Source: Hymenobacter sp. DG01
GTDB taxonomy: Bacteria; Bacteroidota; Bacteroidia; Cytophagales; Hymenobacteraceae
NCBI RefSeq assembly: GCF_006352025.1
Contig: NZ_CP040936.1
Coordinates: 558,001 to 622,000, forward strand
DNA: 64,000 nt
Reading direction: 5' to 3'
Shown in pieces: positions 45,919 to 55,391 of the stretch. Positions within the stretch are counted from its first letter, which is position 1, and the number at the start of each line of letters is the position of its first letter. A model generated the notes under the pieces. The model was not told where the DNA came from. It searched no databases and saw only the letters and a list, made by a program, of their open reading frames with translations. The translations under genes and the position numbers were made by a program.

Positions 45919-46491
45919 ATGCTTTCTCCTTTTGTTGAAGAGTTCTTCCGCAACCCCGCCACCGTTGGCTCCCTGATTCCCAGCTCGCCGGCCCTGACCA
46001 GCAAGGTGATGGAGCCGATTGACTTTGCCACGGCTAGCTGCATTGTGGAGTACGGCCCCGGTACGGGCGTTTTTACCGACGTGCTTATGGGCCGGCGCCG
46101 GCCCGAAACGACGCTGGTGCTGATAGAGGCCAACCGCCGTTTTGCCCAGCTGCTGCGCCAGCGCTACGCCGGCCACGCGGGCGTCCACGTTGTGCACGGC
46201 TCCGCCGACAAAACCGGGCAGTACCTGCAGGAACTGGGCGTAGGGCAGGTTGATTATGTGGTGTGCGGCCTGCCGTTTTCCTCGTTGCCGCGGCGCCTGG
46301 GCTGGCGTATTCTGGAGCATACGGCGCAGCTGCTTGGGCCTGAAGGCCGACTTGTTCTTTTTCAGTATTCGTTGCAGAACAAGCGGCTGTTCGAGCGGTT
46401 TTTCCGGCCTTTGCAGGAAGAGCATGTGCTGCTGAACCTACCCCCGGCCTACGTGCTAACCTACGCGCCTACCCCACCAGGTAAGGCGTAA
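45919..46491 (+). CDS. class I SAM methyltransferase, phospholipid N-methyltransferase-like
   Basis: 190 residues from MLSPFVEEFFRNP. SAM motif I VEYGPGTGVFTDVL, acidic motif II LVLIEANRRFA, and DYVVCGLPFSSLP after strand 4, as in the PmtA/rRNA-adenine-dimethylase-like group. The start 'FFRNPATVGSLIPSSP' is typical of phospholipid N-methyltransferase-like proteins. The substrate is inferred. Convergent with the SulP gene, almost touching. Confidence 0.82.
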   Translation: MLSPFVEEFFRNPATVGSLIPSSPALTSKVMEPIDFATASCIVEYGPGTGVFTDVLMGRRRPETTLVLIEANRRFAQLLRQRYAGHAGVHVVHGSADKTGQYLQELGVGQVDYVVCGLPFSSLPRRLGWRILEHTAQLLGPEGRLVLFQYSLQNKRLFERFFRPLQEEHVLLNLPPAYVLTYAPTPPGKA

Positions 46492-46492
46492 C

Positions 46493-48031
46493 CTACTCCC
46501 GGTCGGTGGCCACGCGGTACTCGGGGTCTTCCAGGATGTTGACCTCGATGAGGGCGCCGGCGTTGTGCAGGAGCTGGCGGCAGTCGGGGCTGAGGTGGCG
46601 CAGGTGTAGAGTTTTGCCCAGGCGGCTGTAGCGTTCCGTGAGCTTGTTCAGAGCCTCAATACCCGACATATCGGCCACGCGGCTGTCCTGGAAGTCGATG
46701 ATAACCTGGGTGGGGTCTTGCTGCACATCGAACTTCTCGGTGAAAGCCTGCACCGAGCCAAAAAACAGCGGCCCGAAGATTTCGTAGTGCTTGGCCCCGG
46801 CGGCATCCACGAATTTGCGGGCCCGGATGCGCTTGGCGTTTTCCCAGGCAAAGGCCAGCGCCGACACCACTACCCCCAGCAGCACGGCCAAGGCCAGATT
46901 CTGGGAAATGGCCGTTACCAGCGTCACGAGCAGCATCACCAGCACATCGGTAAGCGGCATGCGGCGCAGGATGCGCAGGCTGGCCCACTCGAAGGTGCCG
47001 ATAACCACCATGAACATCACGCCCACCAACGCGGCCAGGGGCAGGCGCTCAATGAGAGAGGAGCCCACCACCACAAACAAAGCCAGCGCCACCGCCGCCA
47101 CTACCCCCGAAAGCCGCCCGCGCCCCCGGCTTTCCAGGTTCACCATCGTCTGCCCAATCATGGCGCAGCCGCCCATACCCCCGAACATTCCGGAGGTAAT
47201 GTTGGCCAGACCCTGGGCCACACAGTCCTGGTTGCTGCGGCCGCGGGTGTCGGTTATTTCATCCACCACGGTCAAGGTCAGCAGGCTTTCCGTGAGGCCG
47301 ACCAAGGCCATAATCACGGAGTACGGGAAGATGATGACGAGCGTGTTCCACGCCAGGGGCACCTGCGGCCAGTGAAACTGCGGCAGCCCACCCGCAATAG
47401 AGGCAATATCGCCCACCGACTTAGTTTCCAGCCCGCCCATAATCACCAGCCCTGACACCACAATAATGGCCGTGAGGGAGGCCGGTACCGCCTTCGTGAG
47501 CTTGGGCAGCAGGTACACAATGGCCATGGTCAGGGCCACCAGCCCCAGCATCAGCCACAGGGCCGGGCCCGTAAGCCAGTGCTCGGTGCCCGCAGCATCG
47601 TGCACCTTAAACTGTTCCAGCTGGGCCATGAAGATGATGAGGGCCAACCCATTCACGAAGCCAAACACCACCGGCTGCGGCACCAGCCGGATAAACTTGC
47701 CAAACCGCAGCAGCCCCACGGCCACCTGCAGCAGCCCCATCAGGGCCACAGCGGCAAACAGGTACTCTACCCCGTGCTGCACCACCAAACTCACAATCAC
47801 GACGGCCACCGAACCGGCCGCACCCGATATCATGCCTGGCCTACCCCCGAATATGCTGGTAAGCAGGCAGATGATAAAGGCCGAGCCGATGCCCACCAAC
47901 GGGCTGATGTACGCCAGCAAAGCAAAAGCCACCACCTCCGGCACCAGGGCCAAAGCCGTCGTAAGCCCGGCCAGTATTTCGTTTTTGGGGTTGACTTTAT
48001 ACTGCGCGAGGTAAGCGGAAACAGAAAGCAT
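46493..48031 (-). CDS. SulP family anion transporter with STAS domain
   Basis: 512 residues; inner-membrane protein with about 10-12 transmembrane helices (AGLTTALALVPEVVAFALLA; GRPGMISGAAGSVAVVIVSL) followed by a C-terminal STAS domain (about 400-505, DSRVADMSGIEALNKLTERY). It probably takes up sulfate, bicarbonate or another anion with sodium or protons. Start taken at 48031; seven more codons are possible. No carbonic anhydrase or sulfate-assimilation gene is adjacent. Confidence 0.93.
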   Translation of the reverse strand: MLSVSAYLAQYKVNPKNEILAGLTTALALVPEVVAFALLAYISPLVGIGSAFIICLLTSIFGGRPGMISGAAGSVAVVIVSLVVQHGVEYLFAAVALMGLLQVAVGLLRFGKFIRLVPQPVVFGFVNGLALIIFMAQLEQFKVHDAAGTEHWLTGPALWLMLGLVALTMAIVYLLPKLTKAVPASLTAIIVVSGLVIMGGLETKSVGDIASIAGGLPQFHWPQVPLAWNTLVIIFPYSVIMALVGLTESLLTLTVVDEITDTRGRSNQDCVAQGLANITSGMFGGMGGCAMIGQTMVNLESRGRGRLSGVVAAVALALFVVVGSSLIERLPLAALVGVMFMVVIGTFEWASLRILRRMPLTDVLVMLLVTLVTAISQNLALAVLLGVVVSALAFAWENAKRIRARKFVDAAGAKHYEIFGPLFFGSVQAFTEKFDVQQDPTQVIIDFQDSRVADMSGIEALNKLTERYSRLGKTLHLRHLSPDCRQLLHNAGALIEVNILEDPEYRVATDRE

Positions 48032-48203
48032 AAGAAGGCTGAGAGAAGGCAAAAACAGAGAAGCCCGCTTCCGGTAGAAAGCAGGGGTAGGAGGTAGGTC
48101 GGCCTATTCTCAGGGTGGGGTGAGGGCGAAAAGACGAGGAAGGCAACAGCACATGGGCAGCCGCAAAAGTACGCCTATGTTATGTGCTTTACAGAAGCCT
48201 CCG

Positions 48204-49220
48204 CTAGCTTGTTGGATTGACAGGAATTGGCGCACCGGATTTACGCTGCTGCCACAGGTAGGCACCGGCCGCCGCGGCCAGCAGCGCGGCGCCCCACCAG
48301 GTGCCACGGCCGCGCGGGGCAGCGGGCGCGAGCCAGCCTCCGGAAATATCGGAGCCGTGAGGAGCAGGCTGGGGGCGGAACAGGCTGTTTTCGGAAACGG
48401 GAGCAGGCTGAGCCTGGGCCAGATACCCCCTGAACAGGCGGGCGGCGGCCCAGGCGGTAGTTTGCGGGGCCAGCTGGTATAGCAGCCGCAGCGCCGGCCC
48501 CGACCAGCCCACCATGGTGCTTGGGCGGGGGTGGCGCGTCAGCTTCACAATGGTATCGGCTACTTTTTGGGCCGGAAACACGGGCGGCGCGGGCTTAATC
48601 AGGCGGCCGGTATAGTTAGCGCCGTGCTGGAAACCGGGCGTGTCGATGTACGAGGGGTGCACGTCGCAGACGTGAATGTGCGGCTCGGAGCTCAGCTCGG
48701 CGCGCAGGGTGTCCATGAGGCCGCGCAGGCCATATTTGCTGGCGCTGTACGAGGCCGTGAAAGGCTCGGGCAGCCAGGACCCCAACGATACCACGTTGAT
48801 CAGGATGCCGTGGCCTTGCCGCCGGAAGTAGGGTAGCACCGCGTACGCCCCGTAGAGGTAGCCAAACAGATTCAGGTGCAGCACCTGCTCGTGGGCGGCC
48901 AGCGGCACCTTATCAAACTCCCCGATGGCCCCGCTGCCGGCGTTGTTTACCCACACGTCAATCTGGCCGCCTCCCAGCGCGGCAGCAGCTTCCGCCAAGT
49001 GGTGCACGGCCCGGGCGTCGGTTACGTCGGTAGGTACCGCCAGCGTACGGGCGCCCTGCTGCGCGCACTCGGCGGCTACCTCCGCCAGCACGGCCGCCCG
49101 CCGGGCGGCCAGCACCAGCCGCACGCCCGGGCGGGCAAAAGCCAGGGCCGTAGCCCGGCCAATGCCGCTGGAAGCGCCCGTAATAACAATGGTAGCGGAG
49201 GCAGGAATAGCGTGGGTCAT
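48204..49220 (-). CDS. SDR oxidoreductase with C-terminal membrane anchor
   Basis: 338 residues: TIVITGASSGIGRATALAF, NNAGSGAIGEF, and catalytic SLGSWLPEPFTASYSASKYGLRG. The catalytic part ends near 250; a longer tail ends in a hydrophobic helix WWGAALLAAAAGAYLWQQRK, suggesting anchoring to the inner membrane. This matches a group of SDR proteins with such tails in Bacteroidota. Substrate unknown. Start at 49220 or 49226. Confidence 0.88.
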   Translation of the reverse strand: MTHAIPASATIVITGASSGIGRATALAFARPGVRLVLAARRAAVLAEVAAECAQQGARTLAVPTDVTDARAVHHLAEAAAALGGGQIDVWVNNAGSGAIGEFDKVPLAAHEQVLHLNLFGYLYGAYAVLPYFRRQGHGILINVVSLGSWLPEPFTASYSASKYGLRGLMDTLRAELSSEPHIHVCDVHPSYIDTPGFQHGANYTGRLIKPAPPVFPAQKVADTIVKLTRHPRPSTMVGWSGPALRLLYQLAPQTTAWAAARLFRGYLAQAQPAPVSENSLFRPQPAPHGSDISGGWLAPAAPRGRGTWWGAALLAAAAGAYLWQQRKSGAPIPVNPTS

Positions 49221-49595
49221 ACACAAAAACCGAGATGGAGCAGCAACCTGCCTATACCTTGTGCCGGCTTCCGAAGTTATGGTTGAGGTAGCCGCTGCGG
49301 GCTTTCGCAGTGCCTTCGCGGCCTGATCTTCGCCCTGGAAATACTAAAAACCGTACTACCGTGGGGTCGGGCCCGGGGCTTCAACTCTGCGGTGGCAGCC
49401 CGGCCGGTAGCGCCTATGCCTCGGCACAAGAACAAAAAATGAACGATTAGAAAGTAAAATAGCTGCTGGTCAGGGAGTAATGAGTGTCGGATGGCTGGGC
49501 GGTATTGGGCGGCACCAGAGCCGGGCATTTGCTATTTTGGGAAAAACCCCCTAAAGTGCTGCTGCGTCTTGCTTAATTTATTTGTGTTGGGGCCT
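49221..49595. other. divergent intergenic region
   Basis: 375 bases. The only signal seen is a possible -7 element, TATTTTG, at about 49531-49538, ahead of the PAS kinase gene. Confidence 0.35.
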
Positions 49596-51029
49596 ATGAA
49601 CCGCGACGTACGACAACTATTGGAGGGAAAGAAGCGGTTTTGGTCGTTATTTGAGCATAACCCCGATCTAATTCTCTTTCAGGACGCTGCCGGAGTTATC
49701 CTGGATGCCAACCCGGCTTTTCTGGAGGCCGTGCACCAGACGCGGGCCGAGGTTCTGGACCGCCCCTTCCGGGATTTTTTACCGCCCGATAAGGTGCCCC
49801 TGTTCGATGAAAAACTGGCCGAGGCGTTTCGGGGAACCAAGGTAGCGTTTGAGGTAAACGTGCAGCTGCTGGGGGCCGAGCCGCGGGTACTGCACGTAAC
49901 AAAGGTGCCGCTCTGGCTGAATGGGCATATTCCGGGCGTGCACATGATAGCCCAGGACGTTACTTCCGAAGCCGCTTCCCGGGCCATCATCGAGCAGCAG
50001 ATCAAACGCCTGCACACCGTTCTGGAAAGCATTACAGATGCCTTTTTCCTGCTGGATAAGCACTGGACCTTCAGCTTCATCAACAGTGAGGTGGAGCGCC
50101 TGCTGGGCATGAGCCGCGAGCAGCTGCTGGGGCGCATCATCTGGCAGATATTCAAAAACGAGGACCTCAATCAGTTTTACCGCCAGTGCCGCTACGCCGT
50201 GGCTACGGGCCAGGCCGTGCACTTTGAGGCTTTCTTCGAGCCGCGTCAGCTCTGGCTGGAAATCAAGGCTTTCCCCTCCCAGGAAGGCCTGTCCGTGTAT
50301 TTCACCGACATCACCGATAAGGTAAAGGCCCACGAGCAGCTCTACCGTCAAAACAAGGATTTGCAGCAGTTCGCCTACATTGTGTCGCATAACCTGCGGG
50401 CCCCGCTCACCAACATGCTGGGGCTGCTGGATTTGCTGGTGGCCCAGGCCGGCAATGCCCCCGAGTATGCGCCCCTGCTCAGCCACCTGCAACTCAGCAC
50501 CCAGCAGCTGGATACGGTTCTGCACGACATGAACACGATTCTGACCATCCGCGACAAACAGGGGGTATCGGAGCCGGAGCTGGTGCCGCTGGCCGAAGTG
50601 ATAGAGCAGGTAGTTGTCAACCTGCAGGACCTGCTGGAGCAGTGTGGCGGGCAAGTGCACTGCACCGTGGCGCCCGAGCTGTGCGTGCACGGCAACCGGG
50701 CCTACGTGTACAGTATATTCTTTAACCTCTTGTCCAATGCCATTAAATACCGCTCAGAGCACCGCCCTCTGCGCGTAGATGTTACGGCCGCTGCCGGGAC
50801 CGGCCCCGAGCCAGCCGTGCAGGTAGTGGTGGCCGATAACGGCTCCGGCTTCGATGTGCAGAAGGCCGGCCCCGATGTTTTCCGGCTCTACAAACGCTTT
50901 CATTCCCAGCCCGCGGGGCGGGGCCTGGGCCTATACCTGGTGAAAACGCACGTAGAAGCTATGGGCGGTCATATTTCAGTACACAGCGAAGTAGAGGTTG
51001 GCACCCGCTTCATTTTACGCTTACCCTAG
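49596..51029 (+). CDS. PAS sensor histidine kinase
   Basis: 477 residues from MNRDVRQLLEGKKR; the longer frame to 49491 is not supported. Two PAS domains (about 10-125 and 135-245), HisKA with FAYIVSHNLRAPLTNMLGLL, His265, and an ATPase domain with NLLSNAIKYRSEHR, VADNGSGFD and GRGLGLYLVKTHVEAMGG. No membrane segments. A response-regulator gene starts 8 bases after its stop, so the two form a dedicated pair. Confidence 0.94.
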   Translation: MNRDVRQLLEGKKRFWSLFEHNPDLILFQDAAGVILDANPAFLEAVHQTRAEVLDRPFRDFLPPDKVPLFDEKLAEAFRGTKVAFEVNVQLLGAEPRVLHVTKVPLWLNGHIPGVHMIAQDVTSEAASRAIIEQQIKRLHTVLESITDAFFLLDKHWTFSFINSEVERLLGMSREQLLGRIIWQIFKNEDLNQFYRQCRYAVATGQAVHFEAFFEPRQLWLEIKAFPSQEGLSVYFTDITDKVKAHEQLYRQNKDLQQFAYIVSHNLRAPLTNMLGLLDLLVAQAGNAPEYAPLLSHLQLSTQQLDTVLHDMNTILTIRDKQGVSEPELVPLAEVIEQVVVNLQDLLEQCGGQVHCTVAPELCVHGNRAYVYSIFFNLLSNAIKYRSEHRPLRVDVTAAAGTGPEPAVQVVVADNGSGFDVQKAGPDVFRLYKRFHSQPAGRGLGLYLVKTHVEAMGGHISVHSEVEVGTRFILRLP

Positions 51030-51037
51030 CATTCTGT

Positions 51038-51445
51038 ATGCACACTGTTTTAATCGACGACGACTCAACCAGTATTTTTCTGATGCGCCTGCTGCTGCAG
51101 CGCGAGGAGTTTGCTGACCATATCACGGCCTTCCAGTCGGCGGAGGAGGCCCTGGGCTACCTCCAGCAGGCGCCTGCCACCCAGCTGCCCAAAGTAATTC
51201 TGCTGGATCTGAACATGCCCGTCATGAATGGGTGGGAGTTTCTGGAGGCCCTGCAGCCCATCGTTCCCCAGGTACTCAGCCACACCCGCATCTACATCCT
51301 GACCTCGTCTCTGGCTCAGACCGACATGGCCCGAGCAGAGCAGAATCCGCTGGTAACGCGCCTCATCCATAAGCCCCTGGATAAGCTGGAGCTGCAGCTC
51401 ATCAGGGCCGAGGCCGAGCAGGCCGACGATACCGGAGCCCTGTAG
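51038..51445 (+). CDS. single-domain response regulator
   Basis: 135 residues: receiver domain only. IDDDST acidic pair at the start, phosphoacceptor Asp in VILLDLNMPVMNGWEFL, Thr/Ser in YILTSSL, and Lys in IHKPLD. CheY-like without an output domain, frequent as the partner of PAS kinases in Bacteroidota. Cotranscribed with the kinase 8 bases upstream. Confidence 0.94.
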   Translation: MHTVLIDDDSTSIFLMRLLLQREEFADHITAFQSAEEALGYLQQAPATQLPKVILLDLNMPVMNGWEFLEALQPIVPQVLSHTRIYILTSSLAQTDMARAEQNPLVTRLIHKPLDKLELQLIRAEAEQADDTGAL

Positions 51446-51522
51446 GCGCGGCGCGGCAGCGGCTTCCGCCCGGAGCGGGGGGTAGCCCTGAAGGCGCTGT
51501 GGCGGGGGCCCGGGCCGATAGC

Positions 51523-51840
51523 TCAGGCTGCGGGCGCGGCCGTATGAAACAGGCGGCTGAGCTGCAGCAGGTGCAGGCATCGGGCCAGCACCGGGTCCAC
51601 GTTATGCAGCCACACATCGGCGCCGGCATTGTGCAGCACCAGCAGCTCCGAAACCACGTAGCTGACGCCCAGTGTCCGCAGGCACTTCAGGGCGCCGCAG
51701 TCGATGAGCAGGCGGGGGCGGGGCTGCCGGGGGCTGCCCGGCAGGGTGCCGGCCACCTGGGCGGCCGTCATCAAATCCAGATTAATAGCTGTGAAGCCGG
51801 GCGTTAGCGGTAGTCGGGAGGTTAGGGACGTGGCAGGCAT
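51523..51840 (-). CDS. STAS-domain protein (anti-anti-sigma-like)
   Basis: 105 residues from MPATSLTSRLPLTPGF. LLIDCGALKCLRTLGVSYVVSELLVLHNAGADVWLHN fits the STAS fold, with beta strand, conserved helix and VWLHNVDPVLARCLHLLQL at the end. The usual phosphorylated Ser region (DxSG) reads KCLRTLG, so control by a SpoIIAB-like kinase is doubtful. It lies between the two PAS-kinase modules; no anti-sigma factor is adjacent. Confidence 0.7.
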   Translation of the reverse strand: MPATSLTSRLPLTPGFTAINLDLMTAAQVAGTLPGSPRQPRPRLLIDCGALKCLRTLGVSYVVSELLVLHNAGADVWLHNVDPVLARCLHLLQLSRLFHTAAPAA

Positions 51841-52328
51841 ACAGGTGGCGTTAGAGGTACACAAGTAGCAGAATAGGTGGGCGGCCGGCAGCCGGATAAG
51901 TGCCGGACTATCCCAGTATTACAAATCTAGTGCTCAATCAGTCAGATAGATAGGGTTAAAATACTGATTTACTGATCCGTACTTGCCCCCTGCCGCGAAC
52001 GTAGTTATGCCGCGTGGGCTGCGGGTAGGGCAGGGGGTAGCCCGCCGGGAAACCGGCTCCCGCCCAAGGGGTGATGGGGCTTTCCGCGCATCAGCTGTAT
52101 AGTAAGGAAGGTAGAGAAAGTTGAACTTAAGCGTCGGGATGCCGCTTGGTTAAAGTACCAGGGCCTTCCAGGGGGGCGGAAGCGGTAGCTTTCCGGGCGC
52201 GGTACCCGCTGGCTTCCGGCGTTTCCGCCTGACGGCGCTTTCTGGAGCAGAACTGCTTACCTTGTTGCGCCAGGTAACCCGGGCGGCCGACTTATTTTCT
52301 TCTGACTGATTCCTTTTTTCCTATTCTG
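51841..52328. other. intergenic region
   Basis: 488 bases between divergent genes. AT-richer near 51920-51990, where promoters could lie. No gene, repeat or riboswitch recognised. Confidence 0.45.
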
Positions 52329-52670
52329 ATGACCGATGTGTACCTGCGAGGCTTAGGCTTTGCCCCCACCGATGAAACCAACAAGGCCAGCCGACCCACC
52401 TTCAGCCAGGCCTGGCGCTACCAGCACCAGCGCGTAGCCCAGGATGGCGCCCGGCTGTTCATTGAGCATCCGCTGGGCATTGACTGCTGCCGCCTGAGTG
52501 CCGTGGCCGCTCCACTAGCCGCGCAGGATGTATTCGCTACCCTGCCCCTCCACGACGAAGCAGGGCTGGAAACGGCCGTAGCGGCTTACTATGCGGCGCA
52601 CGGTGGGGTAGGGCCGCTGGCGCCGCATACCAGCCCCTCCATGTACCGGCCCTACCGGCGGCAGGAGTAG
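52329..52670 (+). CDS. hypothetical protein
   Basis: 113 residues starting MTDVYLRGLGFAPTDETNK. Mixed alpha-beta look with a conserved-seeming ARLFIEHPLGIDCCRLSAV stretch. Start and stop fit; a second small gene follows 33 bases later, so the two may be cotranscribed. No family recognised. Confidence 0.6.
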   Translation: MTDVYLRGLGFAPTDETNKASRPTFSQAWRYQHQRVAQDGARLFIEHPLGIDCCRLSAVAAPLAAQDVFATLPLHDEAGLETAVAAYYAAHGGVGPLAPHTSPSMYRPYRRQE

Positions 52671-52703
52671 GAGCCGCCTTTTCTTTTGCCTTATACCCCA
52701 CCT

Positions 52704-52979
52704 ATGGACCAGGACCTGCAACTTAGCCTCGCCAATAATGCCAAGGAATGGCTGGCCTTATCCCTCTCAATATCTTCGGCCGAAAAGCAGGCGTTCAGGA
52801 AAGTCCACGATGGATTTTTTACCAGCTACGGGGCCAAGTTTATGGCCCATGTTTACCGGACCACCTTTGAGCAGATGCTGCAGAGCATGCCGGATACGGA
52901 GCGCAACCGGCTGCTAACCACCCTCCAGTATGTAATGGATCAGGCCATTGATGAGCACTACGGCACCCTGCACGGCTAA
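52704..52979 (+). CDS. hypothetical small helical protein
   Basis: 91 residues from MDQDLQLSLANNAKEW; predicted mostly helical and acidic-polar (SAEKQAFRKVHDGFFTSYG, TFEQMLQSMPDTERNRLL). Cotranscribed with the preceding gene by position. No family recognised. Confidence 0.6.
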   Translation: MDQDLQLSLANNAKEWLALSLSISSAEKQAFRKVHDGFFTSYGAKFMAHVYRTTFEQMLQSMPDTERNRLLTTLQYVMDQAIDEHYGTLHG

Positions 52980-53001
52980 GCGCCGACGGTAACCCGCACA
53001 C

Positions 53002-53032
53002 CCAGCGCCCTGGCAAACTGCCGGGGCGCTGG
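53002..53032 (+). terminator. probable terminator hairpin
   Basis: CCAGCGCCC / GGGCGCTGG with a 13-base loop, just after the small-gene pair; only a weak T run follows. Confidence 0.5.
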
Positions 53033-53222
53033 CGTTTCCGGCGGCGCGAGCAGGCCCCGGCCGGCTCGTGCTTTCGGCGGCTTCCCCGGGCCCAGGGCCT
53101 GAAAAACGAAGCCAGGCTGGCCGCCTTATTCCGGAACCGCTACCTTAGAGGTAGGCGCCGAGGCCGGCACCAGGGCGGTGGCTGGGCCGCGCTTATCTTT
53201 TTACAGGCTTGATTGCTCGGCT

Positions 53223-54035
53223 ATGGATGTTCTCAAACGCAACAACGTCACGGTTTCCGGCGCCGGGCAACGGGCGCTGGTGTTTGTGCACGGCTTCGGC
53301 TGCGACCAGCGCATGTGGCGGATGGTGGCTCCCGCGTTTGAGGCCCATTACCGGACGGTGCTGCTGGATCTGGTAGGCGCCGGCCACTCCGAGCTGACGG
53401 CCTACAACCCGGCCCGGTACAGCACCCTGGCCGCGCACGCCGAGGATGTGCTGGCCGTGCTGGCGGCCCTTCACCTGACGGAGGTAGTGCTAGTGGGGCA
53501 CTCCGTAAGCGCCATGATTGGGGTGCTGGCCGCTATTCAGGAGCCGGAGCGCTTTTCCCGGCTGGTATTGGTAGCGCCCTCGCCCCGCTTTATTAATGAT
53601 GCCGGCTATACCGGCGGCTTCGAGCAAACCGATATTGAGGAACTGCTTGAAGCCATGGACAACAACTACCTGGGCTGGTCGGGTGCCATTACGCCCGTCA
53701 TTATGGGGCACCCCGAGCAGCCGGAGCTGGCGGCCGAGCTGAATGCCAGCTTCTGCCAGACCGACCCCACCATTGCCCACCATTTCGCGCGCGTCACCTT
53801 CCTCTCCGATGTCCGGCCTGAGCTGCCGCGGCTACGCACGCCCGCTCTGATTGTGCAGTGCTCCCAGGACGCGCTGGCTCCCCTAGCCGTGGGCGAGTAC
53901 CTGCGGGAGCAGCTAGCCGGCAGCGAGCTGGTGGTGCTGAATACCTCCGGCCATTGCCCCCACCTGAGCGCCCCGCAGGCCACCACGGCAGCTATTCACC
54001 ACTATTTGGGCACCGCACCCGCCCCCAGCCAATGA
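53223..54035 (+). CDS. RsbQ/KAI2-like alpha/beta hydrolase
   Basis: 270 residues from MDVLKRNNVTVSGAG. The family opening FVHGFGCDQRMWR, nucleophile Ser94 in VGHSVSAMIG, Asp216 in CSQDALAP and His247 in GHCPHLSAP match the Ser/Asp/His positions of Bacillus RsbQ (Ser96, Asp219, His247). RsbQ binds a small hydrophobic molecule and activates the PAS-phosphatase RsbP. Here the stop codon overlaps the start of a PAS kinase gene (ATGA), implying coupled translation and a shared sensing role. Confidence 0.9.
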   Translation: MDVLKRNNVTVSGAGQRALVFVHGFGCDQRMWRMVAPAFEAHYRTVLLDLVGAGHSELTAYNPARYSTLAAHAEDVLAVLAALHLTEVVLVGHSVSAMIGVLAAIQEPERFSRLVLVAPSPRFINDAGYTGGFEQTDIEELLEAMDNNYLGWSGAITPVIMGHPEQPELAAELNASFCQTDPTIAHHFARVTFLSDVRPELPRLRTPALIVQCSQDALAPLAVGEYLREQLAGSELVVLNTSGHCPHLSAPQATTAAIHHYLGTAPAPSQ

Positions 54036-55264
54036 GCACTGCCGCCGATGAGCCCCTGCCCGAGCTGGACCTGCGCCTGACCCAGGAAAACCTGGAAGAC
54101 CTGTATGAGCATGCCCCCTGCGGCTACTGCAGCTGCCTCCCCGATGGTACGCTGGTAAAGCTCAACCAGACCCTGCTGGGTTGGCTGGGCTACACCGCCC
54201 CCGAGCTGGTAGCCCGCCAGTGCCTGCAGCAGCTGTTTACCGTTGGCGGGCGCCTGCACTACGAAATGTACTGCGCGCCCCTGTTGCTGCTGCAAAACCA
54301 GGTGCGCGAGCTGAGCTACCTGCTGCGGCGCAAAGACGGAACCACCCTGCCCGTGCTGATGAGCGCTGTGCTGCTGCGCGATACCAACGGGCAACCCCTG
54401 GTGGTGCGCGTTACCCTGTTTGATATTACCGAGCGCCGCAAGTACGAGCAGGAGCTGCTGCGCGCCCGCCAGCAGGCTGATGAGCAGCGCGAGCAGGTAG
54501 CCCTGGCAAACGAGCAGCTGACCCGGAAAAACGAGCAGCTCAGCCGCATCAACGCCGACCTGGATAGCTTCGTGTACACGGCCTCCCACGACTTAAAGCA
54601 GCCCATTGATAACATGACCGGTCTGTTTCAGGAACTGCGGCGCACCGTTAGGTTCTCCGACGCCGAAGCCGTGCCCATGCTGGAAATGTTTGCTGAGGCG
54701 TTGCAGCAGATTCTGGGCACCATCCAGGGCCTGACGGAGGTAGTGCAGCTGCAGCGCCAGCTGGAGCAGGTGCCCACCGAAACCATAGAGCTGCGCCCGT
54801 TCACCGAGGAAATTGTCCGCAGCCTGCAGCCCTCCGAGCCCGCGGCCACGTTTGCCCTCGATTTTGAGGCGGCACCTACTGTCAGTATGGCGCGCTCCAG
54901 CCTGCACAGCATGCTGTACAACCTGCTCAGCAACAGTCTGCGCTACGCCCAGCCCGGGCGGCCGGCCCACATCCGGATTAGCGCCGCGCCGGCGGGTAGT
55001 GGGCTGGAGCTCAGGGTGCAGGACAACGGCCGTGGTATTGATCTGGTGCGGCATGAGCGGGAGTTGTTCCAGCTGTTCCGGCGGTTTCATCCGGAGGTAG
55101 CCGGCACGGGCATGGGCTTGTACCTGGTAAACCGGCTGGTAAACCAGGCCGGCGGCCGGATAGAGGTAGAAAGCGCCGTGGGCCAGGGTACCACCTTCCG
55201 GGTTTTTCTGCCCCACAGCATGGTCGCCCTACCTGCCTCCGGGCCAGGTGCTACCCCCGCCTAA
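54032..55264 (+). CDS. PAS sensor histidine kinase coupled to an RsbQ-like hydrolase
   Basis: 410 residues from MSTAADEPLPELDL, whose ATG overlaps the preceding stop. One PAS domain (about 20-135: APCGYCSCLPDGTLVKLNQT, VGGRLHYEMYCAPLLLL) of the kind that also precedes PP2C phosphatases of the RsbP/RsbU class; a coiled coil (140-175); HisKA with VYTASHDLKQPIDNM, His186; ATPase motifs NLLSNSLRYA, VQDNGRGID, GTGMGLYLVNRL. No membrane segment and no adjacent response regulator. Kinase core similar to that at 23963-26599. Confidence 0.92.
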   Translation: MSTAADEPLPELDLRLTQENLEDLYEHAPCGYCSCLPDGTLVKLNQTLLGWLGYTAPELVARQCLQQLFTVGGRLHYEMYCAPLLLLQNQVRELSYLLRRKDGTTLPVLMSAVLLRDTNGQPLVVRVTLFDITERRKYEQELLRARQQADEQREQVALANEQLTRKNEQLSRINADLDSFVYTASHDLKQPIDNMTGLFQELRRTVRFSDAEAVPMLEMFAEALQQILGTIQGLTEVVQLQRQLEQVPTETIELRPFTEEIVRSLQPSEPAATFALDFEAAPTVSMARSSLHSMLYNLLSNSLRYAQPGRPAHIRISAAPAGSGLELRVQDNGRGIDLVRHERELFQLFRRFHPEVAGTGMGLYLVNRLVNQAGGRIEVESAVGQGTTFRVFLPHSMVALPASGPGATPA

Positions 55265-55328
55265 ATCCCTTTGCCCGGCTGGGGCCCGGCAGCTTATCAG
55301 CAAGTCCTCTCCGCGTCCGGAAAGCAAA

Positions 55329-55372
55329 AGCCCGGCTACCAGACCCTACTAAATAAGGGTGGTAGCCGGGCT
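55329..55372 (-). terminator. intrinsic terminator after the DUF1989 gene
   Basis: AGCCCGGCTACC / GGTAGCCGGGCT stem; on the minus strand followed by TTTTGCTTT. It lies 20 bases after the DUF1989 stop. Confidence 0.8.
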
Positions 55373-55391
55373 GGGCAGGATAGCCGGCCGC

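Noticed and set aside
48110..48307. short minus-strand frame between the SulP and SDR genes
   Set aside because: Composition looks random and it overlaps the end of the SDR gene.
51523..51840. STAS protein as part of a complete RsbQ/sigma-B-type cascade with the 53223-55264 pair
   Set aside because: No anti-sigma kinase, PP2C phosphatase or sigma factor is nearby, and the usual phosphorylated Ser motif is missing.
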